A stretch of 55,079 bases of DNA from an uncultured Acetobacteraceae bacterium (GTDB taxonomy: Bacteria; Pseudomonadota; Alphaproteobacteria; Acetobacterales; Acetobacteraceae): NCBI GenBank assembly GCA_903918195.1, contig CAIXDS010000339.1, positions 1 through 55,079 on the forward strand. Reading direction: 5' to 3'. The translations under genes were made by a program, and so were the position numbers. The number at the start of each line of letters is the position of its first letter. Position 1 is the stretch's first letter. Under the pieces are notes generated by a model. It was not told where the DNA came from and made no database searches. It worked only from the letters and a program-made list of their open reading frames with translations. Shown here piece by piece: positions 47,002 to 55,009 of this stretch.

Positions 47002-47048
47002 GCCGCGGCTATATCACGCAGCCCGGCGAATGGAAGGACGCGCACATC

Positions 47049-47831
47049 ATGGTGCACACGGAGGAAGAGACCGGACGGCTGGACCGCGGCGACGGGGTGG
47101 CGCTGGCCTGGGCGAGGCTGCCGGGCCGCGCCCCCACGCTGGTGTTCCTGTCCGGCTTCCGCAGCGACATGACCGGCTCGAAGGCCCTCGCCCTGCGCGA
47201 CTGGTGCGCGGCCGAGGGGCGGGCAATGCTGCGGCTGGATTATTCCGGCCACGGCGCCAGCGACGGCGTGTTCACCGAGGGCACGATCGGCGCGTGGGCG
47301 GACGATGCCCGCCGGGTGATCACGGCGCTGACCGAGGGGCCGCTGGTGCTGGTGGGCTCGTCCATGGGCGGCTGGATCGCGCTGCTGACGGCGCTCGCCA
47401 TGCCGGAGCGGGTGGCCGCCCTGGTCGGCATCGCCGCCGCGCCGGATTTCACCGAGGAACTGATCTGGCCGGCCCTTCCCCCGCCGCAGCGCGAGCGCCT
47501 GCTGCGCGAAGGCATGCTGCTGGTGCCCAGCCAATATGGCGACCCCACCCCGATCACCAGCGCGCTGATCGAGGACGGGCGCCGCCATCTGCTGCTCGGC
47601 GGCAAAATCGCGCTCGACTGCCCGGTCCGCCTGCTGCACGGGCAGCAGGACCCGGACGTCCCGTGGGAAATCGCCTTGCGCCTGGCCGACCGGCTGCGCA
47701 GCACCGACGTGCAAGTGGTGCTGGTGAAGGATGGCGAGCACCGCCTGTCGCGCCCGCAGGATATTCTTCTGCTGACCCGCACGGTGGCGGAGCTGACCGC
47801 GACTTTGCCGGTTCATTCCGTACCGGGCTAG
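47049..47831 (+). CDS. Alpha/beta hydrolase (ABHD10-like)
   Basis: This soluble serine hydrolase of 260 residues has the nucleophile elbow GSSMGG, the acid in LLHGQQDPDVPW and the histidine in KDGEHRLSRPQD, the full triad. The oxyanion region is FLSGFRSDMTGSKA. The pattern matches bacterial relatives of ABHD10, which are esterases or depalmitoylases. The ATG at 47049 begins MVHTEEETGRL. The stop overlaps the convergent CopC-like gene's stop by 3 bp (shared CTAG). Confidence 0.88.
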   Translation: MVHTEEETGRLDRGDGVALAWARLPGRAPTLVFLSGFRSDMTGSKALALRDWCAAEGRAMLRLDYSGHGASDGVFTEGTIGAWADDARRVITALTEGPLVLVGSSMGGWIALLTALAMPERVAALVGIAAAPDFTEELIWPALPPPQRERLLREGMLLVPSQYGDPTPITSALIEDGRRHLLLGGKIALDCPVRLLHGQQDPDVPWEIALRLADRLRSTDVQVVLVKDGEHRLSRPQDILLLTRTVAELTATLPVHSVPG

Positions 47832-48202
47832 GGCCGGATCGAGAACGGCACCTCCCCGTCCGCCGCCTCGCCGCCGAATGCCGCGCCGACATGCCAGCGC
47901 AGCGTGTAGCGGCCGGCCGCCAACGCCGGCGCCGAGGCGAACAGCACGTCGGGCGCGCTGTCCATCAGCGGGCGCAGGGACAGGACGGACTTGCCGTCCT
48001 GCATAACCTCCAGCCGCGCCGCCAGATGGTCCACCGGACCATCGAACCGGACGACGAATTCCAGGTTGCGTCCATCCAGGATCGCCTCGGCGGCAGGCGT
48101 GGACTGCACCACCTGCGGCGCACCCGCGAAGGCACTGCCGCCGGTAACCGCCAGCGCGGCGAGGATCGGGAGAAAACACCGCCAAGCGTTTGCGCTCATC
48201 AT
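47828..48202 (-). CDS. CopC-domain periplasmic protein
   Basis: This 124-residue secreted protein has a signal peptide ending AFAGAPQ, then a beta-rich CopC/YobA-type fold (STPAAEAILDGRNLEFVVRF, later GRYTLRWHVGAAFGGEAADGEVPFSI). CopC proteins bind copper in the periplasm, but the classical N-terminal His ligand is not at the mature N-terminus here, so copper binding is uncertain. Two ATGs lie back to back (48202 and 48199); GGAGG upstream is better spaced for the second. No CopD-like gene is adjacent. Confidence 0.75.
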   Translation of the reverse strand: MMSANAWRCFLPILAALAVTGGSAFAGAPQVVQSTPAAEAILDGRNLEFVVRFDGPVDHLAARLEVMQDGKSVLSLRPLMDSAPDVLFASAPALAAGRYTLRWHVGAAFGGEAADGEVPFSIRP

Positions 48203-48457
48203 GTCCTCCGTGATTCGACCTGGGGCAGGTCGGATGATGCAGGACCGCCGGCTGCTTCGGCAAGCAGGCGGGGGGCGCATGCGAGGCTAGCGCCTCGCGT
48301 CAGCCATTTTGCTTGGTTCGTCGGCCCTTCGCGAGGGCCAGACGCCGCTGACGGGTGGGACGACCAACCTCATCAAATTAAGCGACGCGCGGCACTGGCC
48401 TGACCAAAGAACCGTTCGGACCTGGAAAGTCACTCCGCATCTTCATACTACCCCATA

Positions 48458-49441
48458 TCATTGATCGCAAAGCCTAACGTCAAAAGATTTTACCGAAATT
48501 AGTTGATCGTAATCATATCCTGGCGTATAAAGACCGCCTGGATTGTGTATATGCATCCTAACTTCCAATTTATCTCCGTGTTTACTCACTACATATCCTC
48601 TACTAGAGTCGTTAAAGTCGCAAACGTAATCTCCGATTTCTTTTGTCTGCTGTCGTTGCGGAAGAATTCTTAATTCAGCCTCCCGTCTACTTGTCGCATC
48701 CTGCGCTTCACGGATGCCATTCTTAATATTTCTGCACCCTTCGATCGCTTGCCTCAGCATAACTGCGAGCGGCTCGCTCGGAGCCATAGCAACTGCCGGT
48801 CTATCTGTATTGTAATATTTTAGAATTGGAGCGCCTGAAAGAATTCCATATATACTAATTCCAACTGGATTTGGAAATAAGTCGATGTTTCCAACCCTAT
48901 AAGACCCGTAAATATTGAGAGACAAATAAAATTTATTAGGTGCGGACGCTTCGATCCCCCAACCAATCCAAGCCCTATATTCTTCTAGGTAACTCCATCC
49001 ACCATCGCCATCGCCTTTTCTGCAAAGAAATGGCGTGGCCGGATCGCGCGGACGATAGCCTCGGATCGGTCCAAAACTCCTTCTCTCGGCATCTGTCATG
49101 GTTAACCACGCGTCGGGCGCCACGGTTTTCGTTTCCGACTGTCCGTCCGCTCGGCGTGCGACGCTAGGCGCATCAGCCGCTTGATCCAATGGTGTTCCCT
49201 GTGCAAGTCCACCATGATCTCGTTGCCAGTCGGCCTTGTATTGTTGTGCGCGCGCTCTGATTTCCGTATCGCACGCAAGGATAGCCGCAGATCACTCTGC
49301 CAGGTCCTTTATTCTCAACGCGTCGTCAAAGCACCCCGCTCTTGCAGGATTGGCAAATACCACGCCGCCCGCGAGCAGCGCCGCGCAGCTCACCTTTACG
49401 ACAACGTTTCCATTTTTAGCGAAGACATCTTGGATACTCAT
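48458..49441 (-). pseudogene. Secreted protein gene interrupted by in-frame TGA
   Basis: From the ATG at 49441 (GAGG 6 nt upstream) the frame encodes a signal peptide (VVVKVSCAALLAGGVVFA, cut after NPARA), then ALRIKDLAE, then a TGA at codon 50 (49292-49294). The same frame continues without interruption for 278 more codons (SAAILACDTEI onward), to a stop at 48458. A single CGA-to-TGA change would explain it. The remaining frame is intact and is not recognised; it contains GWSYLEEYRAWIGWGIEAS and an NPGGLYTPGYDYDQL segment near its end. A TTG at 49189 could start a shorter product, but without a signal peptide. The region is visibly AT-richer than its surroundings, consistent with transfer. 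Confidence 0.7.
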
Positions 49442-49624
49442 ATCGGACCTCGACTTTGCTAGGAGGGAGATGGGCGTAATATTGACCTCGAATCTGCCGA
49501 CGTTTGTCACCGCGATTACGTCCAAGTTGGTGCCGTCCGGCACCCCGGTTCGGTTGGTCCATCAGGTGTTTTAGGATACCTAACACCAGCCGTTACCTGT
49601 GACCGCGTCAATGAGCAAGCGTAG

Positions 49625-49698
49625 GGTGCAATGCTGCCTTGCATTGCACCACTTTCTTCGCTGGCGCACGATGGTGCAATGCAAGCTGGCATTGCACC
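49625..49698. repeat. Two tandem GGTGCAATGC palindromes
   Basis: GGTGCAATGC-TGCCTT-GCATTGCACC is at 49625-49650 and GGTGCAATGC-AAGCTG-GCATTGCACC at 49673-49698. The 10-bp stems are identical and the 6-nt loops differ. This is a REP-like arrangement. It opens a palindrome cluster that fills the gene-free stretch 49442-50077. Confidence 0.85.
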
Positions 49699-49766
49699 CT
49701 TGTAATAGCCAACTGCGCTATCTTTGACCCGTTCCGAAGGGAGCGCAGTTGGCTATTACAAGGGTG
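49695..49766. repeat. Perfect 25-bp inverted repeat
   Basis: 49695-49719 (CACCCTTGTAATAGCCAACT then GCGCT) is the exact reverse complement of 49742-49766, with a 22-bp spacer. Its left arm shares its first bases with the preceding palindrome. This is long enough to be a MITE-like or REPIN element or a strong transcription stop. Confidence 0.85.
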
Positions 49767-49773
49767 GGCTTCC

Positions 49774-49977
49774 TTAGGTATCACCTCATTTTGAGAATGG
49801 CCAACGATATCAAGAGCTTGCGCCATCGCCTCCGAACGGCCAACCGATTGATATTGCTGCGGCTTTTCAAAATGAGGGGATACCTGAGGTGGGCTTCAGC
49901 CCACCAACGCAAACCTGTCCAGCCAATAGGGTACACCTCAAACGGTTGCAACATGCAAAGGTGGGCTGAAGCTCACC
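49774..49977. repeat. Imperfect long hairpin and two GGTGGGCT palindromes
   Basis: 49774-49794 (TTAGGTATCACCTCATTTTG then A) pairs with 49867-49887 with two mismatches. The inner part contains GGCCAAC twice (49799, 49838). GGTGGGCT-TC-AGCCCACC follows at 49888-49905 and GGTGGGCT-GA-AGCTCACC at 49960-49977. No protein-coding frame here looks real. The bases from 49978 to 50077 hold nothing I recognise. Confidence 0.8.
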
Positions 49978-50077
49978 CTACTTGCTTGCTGACCGGCTCG
50001 TCCCCTGGGGTTTTGCCCCGGTTACGGCTGATGGTCCGAAAGCTCTGCCAGATCACGATATGATCTTGGACGGACTC

Positions 50078-51658
50078 TCAGGCGGCCCGGACCTTGAACA
50101 TCTCGCCTTGGCTGGTGGGCCGATCCTCCACAGTGGGCAGCATGGCCGCGATTGCGTCGGCGGGCACGTTTGCGAGTTCTTTCGGTTCCATCTTGTATAG
50201 GCCGCCCCCATAGACGCGGCCCTCGCCGAGCAGCGTCGCCGTGCCGATGCCGCTCAGGAATTCCCAGACCCGCCAGCCAAGCGTGGCATTGCTCGCGAGG
50301 GCTTTCGCCAGCGCCGCCTTGGGGTAGAGAAGCAGATAGACGTTGGCGGCCGTGGCCTGTGACCGGTTCAGGATGAAGCGGAAAGGCTTGTCCCGCTTCG
50401 TTAGGTTCCGCCCCATATATGTACAAATAAAGGGGGCCGGTGGTCGGTTCTCCTGCGCATACCAGGGCGTGCGGTGGCTGCAGAGATAGGTTTCAGCTAC
50501 CGTCGTCTTGCCGGTTTGCAAATAGGCCCAGAGCGCCGGATAGCGGTCCTTGATGTCGGCTTCCGGCAAGCGACAATCCAGTACGAAGAGTTGCCGGGCG
50601 AGCTTTGGCGTGCCATCCGCTGCCGCTTCGATGATGTCGGTTTCGAGGTAGCGCGGCCCCGGCAGAATGGGCTTGAAGAATTTCTTTGGCAGACTCCGCG
50701 CAACAATTTCGTCGCGCGGCAGGATAAAAAAGCTATTGTTACCTGTGGCGAGGCCCCGCTTGATGTCGAAGAAATCCGCGAGGCGCAGCCCGCCGTTGAT
50801 CGCCCGCACCCCATCCACCGCAAGGCTGGTCCACTTCGCGGAACCTTGCAACTCGGCCGTGGGCACCAGGCGCGAGACCTTCGGTGCCTCGAGCGTGCCG
50901 CCATAGGAAAATTCCACCTGATGGCCGGCAGCCGGCTTACGCTTACGGAACCAGACGACGGCCGAGGACACGAGCGCATCCCCAAACTGCAACTCACTCG
51001 GATCAAAGCGATGGATGCGGATTAACTCGACCTGATTCAGGAGATACCGCTTCACCGGCACGCCGTAATTCACGTCCATGAACTCGCTTGGGATGAGCCA
51101 GCCCGCGACGCCATCCAGTGCCATCCAGGCGTGGGAGAGGCCCAGAAAATAACAGTAGAGACCGGCAAGACCGGCCACCTGGATACCCGAGGCGGCAACC
51201 GTCGCGGCGAGCAGCCGCGCCTTTGCCGCCCTGTCCATATGATGGTGCCGCACGTAGGGCGGGTTGCAGATGACAAGGTTGAACCCTCCGCCCTTCTCCG
51301 GCGGCTTCGTCGCGGTAAAATCTCCCAAAGAGATTGTCAGCCGACTCCCCCGCCAGAGCTTGCGTGCTGGTTCCCCATAGTGCGGATCAATCTCGAAGCC
51401 ACTCGCGGCTTCGATCCGCTCGGCGGGAAACTCCCGCAGCAGCGCAGCATAGAAAGAACCGGTGCCGATCGCCGGATCGAGGAAACGGACCGGCGCACCA
51501 GAAGGCATTAGGCGGCGCGCGTAGGCAAGCAAATCCGAAGCAAGGCCCGTCGGTGTAGCAAACTGGCCGAGCTTGTTCCGCTCGGCCTGCGTCTTCGCCG
51601 CATCGAGCGCCACTTGCAATGCAACCCGGCGCTCTTCAATGGAAGTCATCGTGACCAT
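50078..51658 (-). CDS. N6-adenine DNA methyltransferase (XamI-type partner)
   Basis: This is a modification methyltransferase of 526 residues. Motif I is LDPAIGTGSFYAAL and the catalytic motif IV is VICNPPYV (NPPY), which marks N6-adenine methylation. The N-terminus (LGQFATPTGLASDLLAYA) is of the TaqI/Eco57I-like class. A C-terminal target-recognition region follows (about 250-500). ATG 51658 is preferred, though a TTG one codon upstream is possible. It starts 4 bp after the stop of the endonuclease gene. The frame is intact, so it could still methylate its site, expected to be GTCGAC, even though the endonuclease is frameshifted. Confidence 0.88.
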   Translation of the reverse strand: MVTMTSIEERRVALQVALDAAKTQAERNKLGQFATPTGLASDLLAYARRLMPSGAPVRFLDPAIGTGSFYAALLREFPAERIEAASGFEIDPHYGEPARKLWRGSRLTISLGDFTATKPPEKGGGFNLVICNPPYVRHHHMDRAAKARLLAATVAASGIQVAGLAGLYCYFLGLSHAWMALDGVAGWLIPSEFMDVNYGVPVKRYLLNQVELIRIHRFDPSELQFGDALVSSAVVWFRKRKPAAGHQVEFSYGGTLEAPKVSRLVPTAELQGSAKWTSLAVDGVRAINGGLRLADFFDIKRGLATGNNSFFILPRDEIVARSLPKKFFKPILPGPRYLETDIIEAAADGTPKLARQLFVLDCRLPEADIKDRYPALWAYLQTGKTTVAETYLCSHRTPWYAQENRPPAPFICTYMGRNLTKRDKPFRFILNRSQATAANVYLLLYPKAALAKALASNATLGWRVWEFLSGIGTATLLGEGRVYGGGLYKMEPKELANVPADAIAAMLPTVEDRPTSQGEMFKVRAA

Positions 51659-51661
51659 CAA

Positions 51662-52613
51662 CTAGATCCAAAATATTGCAAGATCATCAATGCGATGCTC
51701 CCAGACCCAATCAATCAGCTCGGCGGCTTCATAGCCGAGATAGCCGCTATCGAAATACCCGCAGAGGAACAGGATGAATCGCACGCCATTCCCGAATGTG
51801 TGGCGAAGTTGGTTAATTTTTTGTGCCTCTTCCTTCTGCCGCTTGTTGGTGTTGGTGAAATCGCCGGCGGATTTTGCCTCGATCATGAGCGGCAGAGCAC
51901 CAGGAATGGCCGAACGGGGCATAACCGCTGTGTCGATCGGAATGTTGGTCGTCCTGCCGCCTTCCGCCTTCACCGGCACATTGAGGCGGAAGCTATAGGT
52001 GCCCGGCGGCATTGCATTGTATTTGATGCCCACTGGAAGCCGCTTATAACCGCGCGCTTCGAGCCAAGCCGCGATAGCGGTAAGCTGGCGCTTTTCCTGG
52101 GCGTTGCGGATGATCGGATTTGCAACAGCGCCGCAGAGGCGATCCGCAACGATCGTCGCTGCGCGATGAACCTCGCCGGCCGTTGCGGGGCGCGATGGCT
52201 GGAGCCACACGAAAATATCGGGGTCGGCCATCTTCTTGATAATGCTGCCGATTTTTTCCAGGTCTCCTTGCAACTCCGCCGCCGGCATCCGCGGAGGCAG
52301 CTTCCCCTTTTCCATGCGTCCGACGAGGTTCTTTGAGACTCCCGCGAGACCGACCAAGCGGTCAACCGCGAGCGGCGGGCACGTCGACATGCGCAACGTC
52401 GGCAGCACACCGGGGGTGTTGCCGGAGGAGTGTTGCCTTCACATCCGTCAAGTTGCCCGTCGTTTGAAGAGTGTCTTCGACATCCTTTGTCGTCTTGGCG
52501 CGCGTCTCCCGAAAAGCAACCGGTGCAAAATTCGTAAACCAGTTGTTATACATGTCCACGGATTTTGTGATATCATATTTCCAAAGTTCTGGCTTGTTCA
52601 AATTAGCCGGCAC
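51662..52613 (-). pseudogene. XamI-family restriction endonuclease, frameshifted
   Basis: The N-terminal part begins with GTG at 52613 (PANLNKPELWKYDITKSVD) and is in one frame. The rest (VDRLVGLAGVSKNLVGRMEK to the stop at 51662) is in another. The switch is at the run of five Gs at 52412-52416 (plus strand). With four, the protein would read through RQHPGVLPTLRMSTCPPLAV and be about 316 residues. XamI recognises GTCGAC (family knowledge). It may be dead, phase-variable at the run, or a base-calling error. It overlaps the upstream RHH-like gene by 11 bp and precedes the methyltransferase. Confidence 0.82.
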
Positions 52614-52794
52614 GTTTTATCTCACGGTAAATGGCCCACATTTCTTCAAGCAGAAGGTTCAATGGCAATTGCCTCTTGGTTGCCTCGCTCTTGATCGCTT
52701 GCGCGATCGGGATCGGCAGGCGAAAGCCAACTACTTGCGTCGCCGATTGAGGAGGCCGATTGGCCCGAGAGGATTTCGGCTTTGATCCAGACAT
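52603..52794 (-). CDS. Small ribbon-helix-helix-like protein
   Basis: This 63-residue protein has a disordered basic N-terminus (GSKPKSSRANRPPQ), then the RHH pattern: strand VVGFRLP, helix 1 IAQAIKSEATKRQ, helix 2 PLNLLLEEMWAIYREIKRA. It overlaps the start of the endonuclease gene by 11 bp. Such a position suggests a controller of the restriction-modification cassette, though classical C proteins are HTH and not RHH, so this would be atypical. The ATG at 52794 has GGGAG 9 nt upstream. DNA binding has not been shown. Confidence 0.55.
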   Translation of the reverse strand: MSGSKPKSSRANRPPQSATQVVGFRLPIPIAQAIKSEATKRQLPLNLLLEEMWAIYREIKRAG

Positions 52795-52809
52795 ACGGAG
52801 CGCTCCCGA

Positions 52810-52823
52810 GTCGACGTGTCGAC
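52810..52823. promoter_or_regulatory. Two GTCGAC sites upstream of the restriction cassette
   Basis: GTCGAC occurs at 52810-52815 and again at 52818-52823, 16-29 bp before the ATG of the RHH-like gene. It is the expected recognition sequence of XamI-type enzymes. Methylation there could report modification status to the promoter (inference). No gene is seen between 52824 and 53030. Confidence 0.35.
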
Positions 52824-53030
52824 ACAACCCTATCAGGGCACCCTCACTTTACAAGGCAGAACGGCCTCGGCGAGATGACCCGCCGGTGTCCAACGAAAGG
52901 CCCGCCGATCATGGGACGCGCTGGCGTACCCATCATCTTGAACGGTTATCGCCTCCCCAGGCTGTACCGCGCACGGCGGAAGGCCCGCAAAGGCTTGGGA
53001 CGCGACATTCAAACAGAGGCACTGCCCACG

Positions 53031-53885
53031 CTACAGGCCCAGTATGGCCCGCAACCCCTCCCGATAGGTCGGATACAGCCACGCAATCCCCAGCGCCGCC
53101 TTGGTCTTCGCGTTGGCCACAAGCCGGTTCTCCGCCCAGAAACTGCGCGCCATCGGGCTCATCGCCGTCACCGCCTGCTCGTACGGCACCGCCGGCGGCG
53201 GCGTCACGCCCAGCAGCCGGGCCGCCTCCTCGATCACCGCCGCACTCTCCGCCGGCTCGTCATCCACCAGATGCAGCACCCGCAGGCCGGGTGGACGCCC
53301 CTGCTCCGCCGCCGCCAGCACCGCGCGCGCGATGTCGTCGCGATGGATGCGGCCGAACAGATGCCCGGGCTTCAGCACCCGCCGCGCCGTGCCGGCCCGC
53401 ACATCCTCCAGCGCCGAACGCCCCGGCCCGTAGATGCCGGCCACCCGGAACACATCCACCGCCAGCCGGTCGGCGAATCGCGCCCAGCCCTGCTCCGCCG
53501 CCACCCGCCGGGTGCTGCGCTCCGAGCCGGGGGCGGGCGGCGTGGTTTCGTCCACCCAGGCGCCGCCGCGGTCGCCATAGACGCCGGTGGTGGACAAATA
53601 GCCCGCCCAGCGCAGATGCCGCGCCGCGGCAATCGCGGCGCGATGGACCGCCAGCACCGGGTCGCCCTGCTCGCCCGGCGGCGCGGTGGCGACCAGATGG
53701 GTAGCCTCGGCCAGCACGCCGGCGGCGCGGTCGAACGCCACCACCTGCACACCGTCCGGCGCGCGAATGCCGGCCGGGTCGCGGCTGGTGCCGGCCACAT
53801 GCCACCCCATTTCCACCGCACGCGCCGCGATGGCGGCGCCGGTGTAACCAAGCCCGAAGACAACGAGACGATACGGTCCGTTCAT
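53031..53885 (-). CDS. Extended SDR / NAD-dependent epimerase-like (YeeZ-like)
   Basis: This is a Rossmann-fold protein of 284 residues. It begins MNGPYRLVVFGLGYTGAAIA, with the dinucleotide turn GLGYTG. The segment AGYLSTTGVYGDRGGAWVDE carries the Ser/Thr and Tyr of the active site. FRVAGIYGPGR and HLFGRIHRDDIARAVLAA follow, as in YeeZ and other atypical SDRs. The ATG at 53885 gives the shortest conserved start. The substrate is unknown. It is divergent from the TPR protein gene across 48 bp. Confidence 0.86.
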   Translation of the reverse strand: MNGPYRLVVFGLGYTGAAIAARAVEMGWHVAGTSRDPAGIRAPDGVQVVAFDRAAGVLAEATHLVATAPPGEQGDPVLAVHRAAIAAARHLRWAGYLSTTGVYGDRGGAWVDETTPPAPGSERSTRRVAAEQGWARFADRLAVDVFRVAGIYGPGRSALEDVRAGTARRVLKPGHLFGRIHRDDIARAVLAAAEQGRPPGLRVLHLVDDEPAESAAVIEEAARLLGVTPPPAVPYEQAVTAMSPMARSFWAENRLVANAKTKAALGIAWLYPTYREGLRAILGL

Positions 53886-53933
53886 GCCCTGCGTTTGCCC
53901 CAATCTGATCCGCCAGCCTACAATGCCCCGACC

Positions 53934-54842
53934 ATGAACACGCGCAACGCCACGATCGTGGGGGCGGTCGTGCTCCTGCTCGCCGCCGGCGGGCTGGGCT
54001 GGATATTGCTTGGCCAGGCCTCCGCCCCTGCCGCCGACGAGGCTGCCCCCGCCCAGGCTGCACCCGCCGACGCTGCATCGGCCACCGTTGCCCCGGCCGA
54101 CGCCGCCCCGGCTGCCGTTGCCAGGAGGGAGCCCCTGCCGGTGCCGCCGGTGCCGCCGCGGGTCGCCGAGGGAGCGCGCTATGAACAGTGCCTCGCCATG
54201 GTGCCCGACGATCCGCGCGGCGCCGTCAGCTTCGCCGAAGGCTGGACCGACGGCGGCGAGGGCGCCACGCATTGCCGCGCCATGGCCGAGGTATCGCTGG
54301 GCAATGTGGAGACCGGCGCCAAGCTGCTGGAACGCATCGCCGCCGACAGCCATGTGGCCCCGGCCGCGCGGGCGGCGGTGTACGGGCAGGCCGCCCAGGC
54401 CTGGCTGATGGCCGGCAACGCCGCCAATGCCTTCCGCGCCGGCACCGCGGCGCTGGCGCTCACCCCCGACGACGCCGACATGCTGGTCGATCGCGCCGTC
54501 GCCGCCGGAAGCCTCAACCGCTTCGAGGACGCACAGGACGACCTGACGCATGCCCTCGACGTGGACCCGCACCGGGCGGAGACGCTGGTGCTGCGCGCGT
54601 CCGCCTGGCGCCACCTCGGCCAGCTCGACCTGGCGCAGGACGATATCGACCGGGCACTCACGATCGACCCCGACAACGCCGAGGCGTTGCTGGAACGCGG
54701 CATCCTGCGGGAGCGCCGCAACGACTGGGACGGGGCGCGCAGCGACTGGGAACAGGCAATCGCCCTGGCGCCCGATTCGGCAACCGCGGACCTTGCCGAG
54801 CAGAATCTGGCGTTGCTGGAGGCGGGGCCGGCCAGCAAGTAA
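53934..54842 (+). CDS. Membrane-anchored TPR protein
   Basis: This 302-residue protein has an N-terminal membrane anchor (GAVVLLLAAGGLGWILLG), an Ala/Pro-rich linker (about 30-75) and a periplasmic domain with at least three TPR repeats (from about 165: AAQAWLMAGNAANAFRAGTA, then DLTHALDVDPHRAETLVLRA, then DIDRALTIDPDNAEALLERG). It is a scaffold for protein-protein contact; the partner is unknown. The stop codon TAA lies inside the AAGTAAGGCCAGG start of the dispersed repeat that follows. The frame is open far upstream through the antisense strand of the SDR gene, which is not coding. Confidence 0.82.
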   Translation: MNTRNATIVGAVVLLLAAGGLGWILLGQASAPAADEAAPAQAAPADAASATVAPADAAPAAVARREPLPVPPVPPRVAEGARYEQCLAMVPDDPRGAVSFAEGWTDGGEGATHCRAMAEVSLGNVETGAKLLERIAADSHVAPAARAAVYGQAAQAWLMAGNAANAFRAGTAALALTPDDADMLVDRAVAAGSLNRFEDAQDDLTHALDVDPHRAETLVLRASAWRHLGQLDLAQDDIDRALTIDPDNAEALLERGILRERRNDWDGARSDWEQAIALAPDSATADLAEQNLALLEAGPASK

Positions 54843-54955
54843 GGCCAGGGCTCTGCCGGACCCGCCAAGGGCCGAGAGGCCCCTGGACCCCAAACCCTTC
54901 AAACGAATGGGTTCTAAGGGCTCCGCCCTTAGCGGGGTCCAGGGGCAGAGCCCCA
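54837..54955. repeat. Dispersed GC-rich palindromic repeat, copy 6 (inverted pair)
   Basis: Starting at AAGTAAGGCCAGGG, two arms face each other: GGGCTCTGCC...GGACCCGCC and GGCGGGGTCC-type sequence ending GGGGCAGAGCCCC (54934-54953). AACCC-TTCAAACGAAT-GGGTT lies between. It contains the TPR gene's stop. Confidence 0.78.
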
Positions 54956-55009
54956 TAGGCGTTAAATTACCGCTTGACCCGACGCGACGGGGTACGATTC
55001 TGGGGGCGG

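Noticed and set aside
48458..49441. TGA at codon 50 read as selenocysteine
   Set aside because: I saw no SECIS-like hairpin just after the TGA, and the neighbouring residues do not resemble a redox site. A nonsense mutation is simpler.
49625..49977. Palindrome cluster as a CRISPR array
   Set aside because: The repeats are of four different sequences with irregular spacing and no unique spacers of constant length, and no cas gene is near.
52875..53060. Plus-strand frame before the SDR gene (MTRRCPTKGPP onward)
   Set aside because: It has no stop before entering the antisense of the SDR gene and shows no recognisable domain.
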